DNA from: DATARH01 sp035935235
GTDB taxonomy: Bacteria > Pseudomonadota > Alphaproteobacteria > ATCC43930 > CGMCC-115725
Assembly: GCA_035935235.1 (NCBI GenBank)
Contig: DASYXG010000076.1
Span: 1-11,059 of the forward strand
Reading direction: 5' to 3'
Length of the DNA: 11,059 nucleotides
Each line of letters starts with the position of its first letter. Within the stretch, counting starts at the first letter, position 1. Shown in pieces: positions 1 to 5,617 of the stretch. The position numbers and the translations under genes were made by a program. The notes beneath the pieces are model-generated. The model was given only the letters and a program-made list of their open reading frames with translations, made no database searches and was not told where the DNA came from.

Positions 1-904
1 CTATTTCGTCGACGACAATTTCATCGGCAACAAAAAGGCGGCGCGGGAGCTGCTGCCGCATCTGATCGCGTGGCAGAAGTTGCGCGGCTACCCGCTGCAA
101 TTTTCCTGCGAGGCTACGCTCAATATCGCCGCGTGCCCGGACATCTTGGAGATGATGCGCGAGGCATGCTTCTACGCGGTGTTCTGCGGCATCGAGACGC
201 CGGAGTTGGGGGCACTCGACGCAATGCAGAAAGCGCACAACCACACGATGCCGATCCTTGACGCCGTCCGCGCCGTCAACAGCTATGGCATGGAGGTGGT
301 ATCGGGAATCATTCTCGGCCTCGACACCGATACCGCGGCGACCGCCGACAACCTGCTCGACTTCATCGAGCGGTCGCAGATCCCGCTGTTGACAATCAAT
401 CTGCTGCAAGCGTTGCCGAAGACGCCGCTGTGGGACCGGCTGCAAGCGGCGGGGCGGCTCGACCTCGGCGGCAAGCGTGACTCCAATGTCGTCTTCGTCC
501 GGGCCTACGACGCGGTGCTGTCGGATTGGCGCCGAGCGGTGCGCAGCGCCTACACGCCGGAGGCGATCTATCGCCGCTTCGCCTGGAACTCGGAGCATAC
601 CTACCGCAACCGCCTCCGCCCGCCGCTGGGCCGGGCGCGGCTCACCGTCGCCAATCTCCGCCGCGGCGTCGTTACGCTGGCGAAGATCATCACCAAGATC
701 GGCATCGCCGGCGATTACCGCCGGGTGTTCTGGCGCATGGCGTTGGCGGCGATGTGTCGAGGACGCATAGACGACCTGATCGCCTCGGCGCTGGTCGCGC
801 ACCACATGATCACCTTCGCTCGCGAGTGCACCGAAGGTCGCCAGAACGCCGCGTTCTACGCCGACAGACCGGCGCCGGCCCTGGCGCTCAGGCGACCCGC
901 CTAG
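1..904 (+). CDS. B12-binding-type radical SAM protein, DUF4070 class (5' end missing)
   Basis: The open frame enters from the left edge (first full codon at base 2) and ends at TAG 902-904, leaving 300 residues of the C-terminal part. The first visible residues, YFVDDNFIGNKK, followed by a CEATLN segment, a CGIETP segment, GIILGLD and LLQALPKTPLWDRL, are the pattern of the second half of the radical SAM barrel in cobalamin-binding radical SAM proteins. The following SNVVF...YTPEAIYRRF...TYRNR region matches the C-terminal DUF4070 domain. The N-terminal B12-binding domain and the CxxxCxxC cluster motif would lie outside the window. The family includes hopanoid methylases such as HpnP, but many members have no known substrate, so I give no specific function. 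The gene converges on the PLP-enzyme gene and overlaps its 3' end by 17 bases. Family call is solid; substrate unknown. Confidence 0.85.
   Translation, partial: YFVDDNFIGNKKAARELLPHLIAWQKLRGYPLQFSCEATLNIAACPDILEMMREACFYAVFCGIETPELGALDAMQKAHNHTMPILDAVRAVNSYGMEVVSGIILGLDTDTAATADNLLDFIERSQIPLLTINLLQALPKTPLWDRLQAAGRLDLGGKRDSNVVFVRAYDAVLSDWRRAVRSAYTPEAIYRRFAWNSEHTYRNRLRPPLGRARLTVANLRRGVVTLAKIITKIGIAGDYRRVFWRMALAAMCRGRIDDLIASALVAHHMITFARECTEGRQNAAFYADRPAPALALRRPA
887..904. terminator. Small palindrome over the convergent stop overlap (possible bidirectional terminator)
   Basis: AGGCG (890-894), a three-base loop ACC and CGCCT (898-902) form a 5-bp stem. Allowing a bulged C at 889, CT (887-888) and AG (903-904) extend it to 7 bp. 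It covers both stop codons of the converging radical SAM and PLP-enzyme genes. There is no U-run on either side, and short GC palindromes are common in this base composition, so termination is only a guess. Confidence 0.25.
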
Positions 905-2363
905 CCCGCCACTCGCCGGCGCCGAACTGGCTGCGGTTGACGATGCCGCTGTTCTGGTCGCTGGCGGCGCCGAGTTCGACCGTGCCGGCCATTGCGCCGT
1001 CGCCGACCCGACCCTCGAAGTGGAACGATATGGTCGCCGCCTCATAGCGCCCGCCGAAGGTGAAGCGGACGACATCGCCCTCGATCCCACCGGTGACCGG
1101 CCCGTCGAACTGGGTAGAGCGCTGGTGGCCGGATAGCGCCGCACCGTTCTGTTCGAGATTGAGCCGGTGCATCCGCGCACCGTGCAGCAGATCGAGCTGC
1201 AACTCCCAGGACCCGGAAAGGGTGAGGGCGGGCGCCCGCGCGGGGACCCGCTCGGCCTGAGCCGAGACGAGGAGCGCCGCGACCACCGCGTCGCCGACCT
1301 GCTCGGCCTCGCCGGGCTGGAGCTGGAAGGGATCGACCGCGATCGAGTTCTCGGTGGCGGAATTGTCGTCGAGCATGACGCGGGGTTCGCCATCGAGCAC
1401 ACGTTGCCGCAGAGCGAGGCCATCGAGCGGGTATTTTTCGTGGTCCCACACGATTTTGAGACGCGGCACGCGGTCGACTCCGGCCGGTTCGAGAACCTCG
1501 GTGGCGGCGCCTGGGATCTGGATGACCCGAGCGGCGATCGTCGCGCAATCGGCATCCCACTTGGCGCGCTCCTCGACGGGGTCACGCTCCTCGAACCAGT
1601 ATTCGAGCGCGGCGAGGACGCCGATGATGTCTTCCTTCGACACCTTCATCGGCCGGCCCAACGCCTGGTGCGGTGAGCCATTGCGCCACGCCGCCTCGAC
1701 CAGTTTCTTGTTGCCGAGCAGCAGGCCGCTGGTTTGCGGCCCGCGCAGGAACTTGCCGCCGCTATAGATGACGAGATCGGCGCCGCGGACGAGCCACGGG
1801 CTCGGCCTCTCGATATGTTCGCTGGCGGCGTCGACCATGATCGGGATGCCGCGCGGCCTGCAGACCGCGGCGATCTCCTCAAGCCGCACGCCGGTCAGAT
1901 GCTCCTGCTTGCCAAGCAGCACGACCAGCGCCACCGGCTCTTCCAGCGCCTTATCGAGGTCGGCGCGGGTCTCGATCTCGACGATGTGGCAGCCGCACAT
2001 CCGCACCGCCTGGTCATAGGCGAAGCGCTGCTTGGCCGGGATGATGACGCGATTGACCATGCCGTCGGTGAACGGCAGGCGCAGCATCTTTACGGGATCG
2101 TTGCCGGCGACGCAGGCGGCGGTGCCGAGCGCGACCGCAGCGGCGCTGCCGCAGGTGACGATCCCCGACTCGGCGCCGGTCAGCTCGGCGATACGCTTGC
2201 TCGCGGCCGCCATCAGCTCGTCGAGATTGACGAACTGGCGCGAGGCCGCGTCGACCGCCGCGCGCACCTGGGGCAGCATCAGGCTGCCGCCATGCATGGT
2301 GCGCACGCTGCAGCAATTGATGAACGGCCTAACGCCGAGTGCGAGGTAGGGGTTGGTGCTCAA
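888..2363 (-). CDS. PLP-dependent SelA/DgaE-like enzyme with fused C-terminal beta-rich domain
   Basis: A 491-residue protein. Residues 1-370 match the fold-type I PLP family that contains L-seryl-tRNA(Sec) selenium transferase and D-glucosaminate-6-phosphate ammonia-lyase. Visible marks are NPYLALGVRPFINCCSVRTMHGGS at the N-terminus, TCGSAAA (70-76, phosphate-side loop), MVDAASE with Asp178 (expected to pair with the PLP ring nitrogen) and YSGGKFLRGPQ with Lys204 (expected Schiff-base lysine). Residues about 381-491 are a separate strand-rich domain (SGSWELQL ... GEWRARR) absent from classical SelA. I chose the TTG start at 2361-2363 because GGAGG lies 5 bases upstream and the family N-terminus begins right there; the frame stays open to 2654, but that part would run into queC. 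No signal peptide is seen, so it is probably cytoplasmic. No selB or selC lies nearby, so a selenium role is not supported. A lyase or transaminase-type reaction on a small amino or sugar acid is more likely. Substrate unknown. Confidence 0.85.
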   Translation of the reverse strand: MSTNPYLALGVRPFINCCSVRTMHGGSLMLPQVRAAVDAASRQFVNLDELMAAASKRIAELTGAESGIVTCGSAAAVALGTAACVAGNDPVKMLRLPFTDGMVNRVIIPAKQRFAYDQAVRMCGCHIVEIETRADLDKALEEPVALVVLLGKQEHLTGVRLEEIAAVCRPRGIPIMVDAASEHIERPSPWLVRGADLVIYSGGKFLRGPQTSGLLLGNKKLVEAAWRNGSPHQALGRPMKVSKEDIIGVLAALEYWFEERDPVEERAKWDADCATIAARVIQIPGAATEVLEPAGVDRVPRLKIVWDHEKYPLDGLALRQRVLDGEPRVMLDDNSATENSIAVDPFQLQPGEAEQVGDAVVAALLVSAQAERVPARAPALTLSGSWELQLDLLHGARMHRLNLEQNGAALSGHQRSTQFDGPVTGGIEGDVVRFTFGGRYEAATISFHFEGRVGDGAMAGTVELGAASDQNSGIVNRSQFGAGEWRARRVA

Positions 2364-2368
2364 TGCCG

Positions 2369-2373
2369 CCTCC
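2369..2373 (-). promoter_or_regulatory. Shine-Dalgarno GGAGG deciding a TTG start
   Basis: On the minus strand GGAGG is followed by five bases and TTG at 2363-2361, which opens the PLP-enzyme frame exactly where family members begin (STNPYLALG). No ATG or GTG nearby in this frame gives a family-like N-terminus, so this site supports the TTG choice. Confidence 0.7.
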
Positions 2374-2391
2374 GAGGAACCACGAAGAAGG

Positions 2392-2397
2392 ATTATA
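2392..2397 (-). promoter_or_regulatory. Candidate -10 element TATAAT for the PLP-enzyme gene
   Basis: The minus strand reads TATAAT, a perfect sigma70-type -10 hexamer, in the only AT-rich patch of the 42-base divergent gap. A start point about 7 bases downstream would leave a leader of roughly 20 bases that contains the GGAGG site. No good -35 hexamer is found 16-18 bases upstream, where the DNA is already queC coding sequence. Promoter identity is inferred from position and match only. Confidence 0.4.
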
Positions 2398-2399
2398 AC
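2394..2399 (+). promoter_or_regulatory. Candidate -10 element TATAAC for queC-queE
   Basis: The plus strand reads TATAAC, one mismatch from the -10 consensus, ending 6 bases before the queC ATG at 2406. A start point at the usual distance would fall on or next to that ATG, giving a leaderless or nearly leaderless transcript. No convincing -35 hexamer is seen. The element shares four base pairs with the opposite-strand TATAAT. Confidence 0.3.
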
Positions 2400-2405
2400 A
2401 GGACG

Positions 2406-3122
2406 ATGACGCGCGTGACCCAGGCGGAACCGGCATTGGTGCTGTTCTCGGGCGGGCAGGATTCGACCACCTGCCTCGCCTGGGCGCTGGCGCGGTTCTC
2501 TCGGGTTGAGACAATCGGGTTCGATTACGGCCAGCGGCACCGGGTCGAGCTCGAATGCCGAACGCGAATCGCGGAGCGGCTTAAGGCCGGGTTCTCCGAG
2601 TGGGGCGAGAAGCTCGGCGAAGACCACGTGGTCGATCTGTCGGTGCTGGGCCAACTGAGCGATACCGCGCTGACCCGCGACGCAGCGATCGCCTTCGCCG
2701 AGAATGGGCTGCCCAACACGTTTGTTCCCGGCCGCAACCTGTCGTTTTTCACGCTCGCGGCGGCAATCGGCTATCGGCGGGGCTTAAGGCATCTGATTGG
2801 CGGGATGTGCGAGACCGATTATTCCGGCTATCCCGATTGCCGCGACGACACGCTCAAATCGCTACAGGCGACGCTGTCGCTGGGGATGGACCGCCGCTTC
2901 GTCATCCACACCCCCTTGATGTGGCGCGATAAACGCGCGACCTGGGAACTAGCAGAGGAATTGGGCGGCGAACGGCTGGTAGAGCTAATTCGCGAAGAAA
3001 GCCATAGCTGCTATCTCGGCGAGCGCGGCCAGCGTCACGATTGGGGCTATGGCTGCGGCAAGTGCCCGGCCTGCGAACTGCGCCGCTCAGGCTGGGAAGC
3101 GTATAAGAGCGGTTCGGTATGA
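2406..3122 (+). CDS. queC: 7-cyano-7-deazaguanine (preQ0) synthase QueC
   Basis: A 238-residue protein, normal for the family (about 220-240). QueC is an ATP-dependent cytosolic enzyme that converts 7-carboxy-7-deazaguanine plus ammonia to preQ0, the precursor of queuosine in tRNA. The PP-loop SGGQDST is at residues 15-21, followed by FDYGQRH (39-45), VPGRNLSF (107-114) and ETDYSGYPDCR (136-146). The zinc-binding cysteines are Cys202, Cys217, Cys220 and Cys223 (CGKCPAC). The start is ATG 2406; AGGA at 2400-2403 is too close to it and AAGGA at 2388-2392 is rather far, so either the message is leaderless or the GTG at 2415 is used. The frame is open a long way upstream of 2406, but that part lies antisense to the PLP-enzyme gene and is not QueC-like. 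The stop overlaps the queE start at ATGA, implying translational coupling. Confidence 0.97.
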   Translation: MTRVTQAEPALVLFSGGQDSTTCLAWALARFSRVETIGFDYGQRHRVELECRTRIAERLKAGFSEWGEKLGEDHVVDLSVLGQLSDTALTRDAAIAFAENGLPNTFVPGRNLSFFTLAAAIGYRRGLRHLIGGMCETDYSGYPDCRDDTLKSLQATLSLGMDRRFVIHTPLMWRDKRATWELAEELGGERLVELIREESHSCYLGERGQRHDWGYGCGKCPACELRRSGWEAYKSGSV

Positions 3123-3751
3123 GTTACGCGGTCAAGGAAATCTTCTACACCTTGCAGGGCGAGGGCGCGCTGACCGGGCGGCCATCGGTGTTCTGCCGCT
3201 TCGCCGGATGCAATCTGTGGTCGGGACGCGAGGAAGATCGCGCCGAGGCCGCCTGCACCTTTTGCGACACTGATTTCGTTGGCATCGACGGGACCGAGGG
3301 CGGGCGCTACGAGACTGCCGACTCGCTCGCCGAGCAGATCACCGCTTCGTGGCCGGCGGGAAGCCGCGACCGCTTTGTCGTCTGCACTGGTGGCGAGCCG
3401 CTGCTTCAGCTCGATCCGCCACTGATCAGCGCGCTGCATGCGCGCGGGTTCGAGATCGCTGTCGAAACCAACGGCACGATCCCGTTGCCGGCGGAGCTCG
3501 ACTGGGTGTGCGTGAGCCCAAAGGGCAATACCGAGCTCGTCGTCACCGCTGGCGACGAGCTCAAGATCGTCGTGCCGCAAGAGGGAGTCGATCCGCTCGC
3601 CTACGCCGATCTCGGGTTCCGCCGATTCTCGGTGCAGCCGATGGACGGGCCGGAGCGTGAGCGCAATACCGCGCTGGCGATCCGGTTCTGCCTCGAGCAT
3701 CCAAAATGGCAGTTGAGCCTGCAGACGCACAAGATGACGGGCATCCGTTAG
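3119..3751 (+). CDS. queE: 7-carboxy-7-deazaguanine synthase QueE
   Basis: A 210-residue radical SAM enzyme that rearranges 6-carboxy-5,6,7,8-tetrahydropterin to 7-carboxy-7-deazaguanine, the step before QueC. It starts with the family-typical YAVKEIFYTLQGEGALTGRPSVFCRFAGCNLW pattern (substrate-binding QGEG and the first cluster cysteine). The iron-sulfur ligands are Cys31, Cys46 and Cys49, spaced CX14CX2C, the atypical QueE spacing rather than CX3CX2C. SAM-binding features include TGGEPLL (90-96) and ETNGT (116-120), and the C-terminus SLQTHKMTGIR is typical of the family. Its ATG overlaps the queC stop by four bases. Its TAG at 3749-3751 overlaps the TAA of the converging acyltransferase gene. 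queD, which makes the substrate, is not in this window. Confidence 0.97.
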   Translation: MSYAVKEIFYTLQGEGALTGRPSVFCRFAGCNLWSGREEDRAEAACTFCDTDFVGIDGTEGGRYETADSLAEQITASWPAGSRDRFVVCTGGEPLLQLDPPLISALHARGFEIAVETNGTIPLPAELDWVCVSPKGNTELVVTAGDELKIVVPQEGVDPLAYADLGFRRFSVQPMDGPERERNTALAIRFCLEHPKWQLSLQTHKMTGIR

Positions 3752-3755
3752 CCCG
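3738..3755. terminator. Short GC stem-loop over the queE/acyltransferase stop overlap
   Basis: CGGGC (3738-3742) and GCCCG (3751-3755) pair around an 8-base loop that contains the overlapping stop codons TAG (plus) and TAA (minus). The stem is only 5 bp and lacks a T-tract, so this is a weak candidate for stopping transcription from both sides. Confidence 0.2.
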
Positions 3756-4650
3756 GCCAGCGCCGGTGCAGCCAGAACCATTGCTCCGGCCGCTCGCGGA
3801 TCCAGCCCTCCAATGTCTGGTTGACCGCGGTCATCAGCGTCAGCACGTCGGCGTCGCGATCGCCACTCCGGGGGAGCGGCAATTTGGGATAAACGGTGAG
3901 GCGGAAGTGCGCGCCGCCGGTGCGCTCGACGCGCACCGGCAGCACGTCGCAATCGAAATGCAGTGCGAAGAGGGCCAACGCCGGCGCCGTCATCGCCGGC
4001 CGGCCGAAAAACGGCACGGCGATCCCGTCGTTGAGTTTCTGGTCGACAAGCAGGCTCAGATGTCCGCCGCGGCGCAGGGTCGCGACCGCACGCCGTGACG
4101 CCACCGCCCCCTTGGGGATCAACTCGCCCTGGTCGCCGCGCAGCCGGCCGATCAGCCGGTCGAAGAGCGGGTTGTTGGGGGCGCGGTAGATCTGCGCGAT
4201 GTCGAGCCCGTATTGGCCGCCGGCAACTGCGGCGATCTCCCAGTTTCCTAAATGCCCGGAAAACAGCACCACCCGCCGGCCGGCGGCGAGTGCCCGGTCG
4301 AGATGTTCGAGGCCGCTTGTCTCGACACGCCCTCCTGGCTCGAACACATTGATCTGGCGCAGATGCGGGTATTCGGCGGCTACCCGACCGAGATTATCCC
4401 ACATGCCGCGGACGATCGCGCCAATCTCGGCCTCAGACAGCGCCGGCATCGCGGCGCCGAGGTTGAGCCGGGCCCGTTTGGTGACGCCGAGATGTGGACC
4501 GATCCGCCGCGCGATGGCTCCGCCCAGCGCCGAGGCGCGGTCGAGCGGTAGCAGGCCAAATCCGCAGAAGGCGAGCGTCGCGAACCAAGCCTCGATGCGG
4601 TAGGTCCAGCCGATCGGCGCCGCGCGCCGCTCAGCCGTTTGCGGCGCCAC
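3748..4650 (-). CDS. LpxL/HtrB-type lipid A secondary acyltransferase
   Basis: A 300-residue member of the LpxL/LpxM/HtrB family, which transfers an acyl chain from acyl-ACP to Kdo-lipid A at the inner face of the cytoplasmic membrane. The catalytic HX4E motif is His133-Glu138 in SGHLGNWE. Other family marks are the N-terminal hydrophobic segment (about residues 21-36), RAPNNPLFDRLI (156-167), IPKGA, LLVDQKLNDGIAVPFFG (200-216) and the C-terminal PEQWFWLHRRW (288-298). I chose GTG 4650-4648, which has GAGG three bases upstream and gives a normal family length; the TTG at 4659 is an alternative adding three residues. The start lies 20 bases inside the 3' end of lpxK, so translation is probably coupled. 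The frame stays open far upstream, but that part is only a shadow of lpxK. Whether it adds the first (LpxL) or second (LpxM) secondary chain cannot be told, so I give no symbol. Confidence 0.92.
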   Translation of the reverse strand: MAPQTAERRAAPIGWTYRIEAWFATLAFCGFGLLPLDRASALGGAIARRIGPHLGVTKRARLNLGAAMPALSEAEIGAIVRGMWDNLGRVAAEYPHLRQINVFEPGGRVETSGLEHLDRALAAGRRVVLFSGHLGNWEIAAVAGGQYGLDIAQIYRAPNNPLFDRLIGRLRGDQGELIPKGAVASRRAVATLRRGGHLSLLVDQKLNDGIAVPFFGRPAMTAPALALFALHFDCDVLPVRVERTGGAHFRLTVYPKLPLPRSGDRDADVLTLMTAVNQTLEGWIRERPEQWFWLHRRWPG

Positions 4651-5617
4651 GTGCCTCAAGCACCCGCGCCAGCAGCGCGTCGAGCGCCGGCCGGTCGCGC
4701 CATTCGATACGAGCATCGAGAACCTCGATGCCAGCGCGCGACTGCGGCCGCAACCGAGCCGCGTCCTTCGCGGTGGTGACGAGCAGCGCCTGTTTCCGCT
4801 CCGCCGCGGCATGCAAGGCCGCGATCTCGGTATTGCTGAACCGGTGATGGTCCGGAAACGCGTGCTCCGCCACCAGCTCCGCACCAAGCCCGCGCAGCGT
4901 GGCGAAGAATTTCTCGGGGCGGCCGATGCCGGCGAAGGCGACCAGACGCCTGCCGGCGAGCCGTCCGCCGTCCACCGGCGCGAGCGAGGCGCGCAGGATT
5001 GGGCAAGCGGTGCCGGCAAGCCCGGGCGGGGCGGTGTCGCCGTCCAGCAGCACGATGGCGTCGGCGCGGGCAAGCCCATCGTCGACCCGTTCGCGCAGCG
5101 GCCCCGCCGGGAGCAGTCGGCCATTGCCGAAACCGTAAGCGGCATCGACGACGAGCAGCGCCAGATCCTTGACGACCGAGGGATTCTGAAACCCGTCATC
5201 AAATAGCACCGCGCCGGCGCCGGCTTTCGCCGCCGCACGCACCCCGGCGGCGCGATCTCGAGCGACCCAGGTCGGCGCTTGCGTCGCCGCCAGCAGCGCT
5301 TCGTCGCCGACCGCATCGGCATCGTGGGTCTGCGGATCGACGCGCACCGGCCCCGTCAGCCGACCGCCATAGCCGCGCATCACGATATGCGGCGACATGC
5401 CCGCCTGACACAGCACCTCGACGAGGGAGAGCACGACCGGCGTCTTGCCGGCTCCGCCAACGACGATATTGCCGACACAGATCACTGGAACTGACGCGTG
5501 GTACGGATGGGCGAAGGCGCGACACACTCGGCTCGCGGCATCGAGGGCCGCCCCGACCGGCGTGAGCAGTCCGGCAACGAGACCGGGTGTCGCGTCCCAG
5601 AACTCAGGCGTCCGCAT
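4631..5617 (-). CDS. lpxK: Tetraacyldisaccharide 4'-kinase LpxK
   Basis: A 328-residue protein, the usual LpxK length. LpxK is a membrane-associated kinase that puts the 4'-phosphate on the tetraacyl disaccharide 1-phosphate to make lipid IVA. Sequence marks are MRTPEFWDATPG at the N-terminus followed by a hydrophobic membrane-associating stretch (12-27), the P-loop VGNIVVGGAGKTPV (48-61), RGYGG (81-85), GDE (104-106), the family signature DDGFQN (140-145) and GFGNGRLLPAGPLRE (162-176). FPDHHRFS further on is also typical. The ATG at 5617-5615 is chosen because family members begin at MRTPEFW; an in-frame ATG at 5647 would only add ten non-conserved residues. It overlaps the end of waaA by 14 bases and the start of the next acyltransferase by 20, so it sits mid-operon with no room for its own promoter. 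Confidence 0.96.
   Translation of the reverse strand: MRTPEFWDATPGLVAGLLTPVGAALDAASRVCRAFAHPYHASVPVICVGNIVVGGAGKTPVVLSLVEVLCQAGMSPHIVMRGYGGRLTGPVRVDPQTHDADAVGDEALLAATQAPTWVARDRAAGVRAAAKAGAGAVLFDDGFQNPSVVKDLALLVVDAAYGFGNGRLLPAGPLRERVDDGLARADAIVLLDGDTAPPGLAGTACPILRASLAPVDGGRLAGRRLVAFAGIGRPEKFFATLRGLGAELVAEHAFPDHHRFSNTEIAALHAAAERKQALLVTTAKDAARLRPQSRAGIEVLDARIEWRDRPALDALLARVLEARGAANG

Noticed and set aside
888..2363. Selenocysteine synthase (SelA) assignment.
   Set aside because: The PLP core is SelA-like, but no selB, selC or selD is visible, and the fused tail and core spacing fit the broader DgaE-like group better.
1734..2405. Open in-frame extension upstream of queC.
   Set aside because: It runs antisense through the PLP-enzyme gene and past the divergent gap, has no QueC-like sequence, and would give a protein of 462 residues against a family norm near 230.
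2364..2654. Extension of the PLP-enzyme frame to an ATG at 2654.
   Set aside because: It would cross the promoter gap and the start of queC, and the family N-terminus begins just after the TTG at 2363 with a good GGAGG.
4651..5322. Apparent N-terminal extension of the LpxL-type acyltransferase to 524 residues, as if fused to another domain.
   Set aside because: The extra part is the second frame of lpxK and reads as arginine/proline/serine-rich noise, while lpxK in its own frame carries every family signature.
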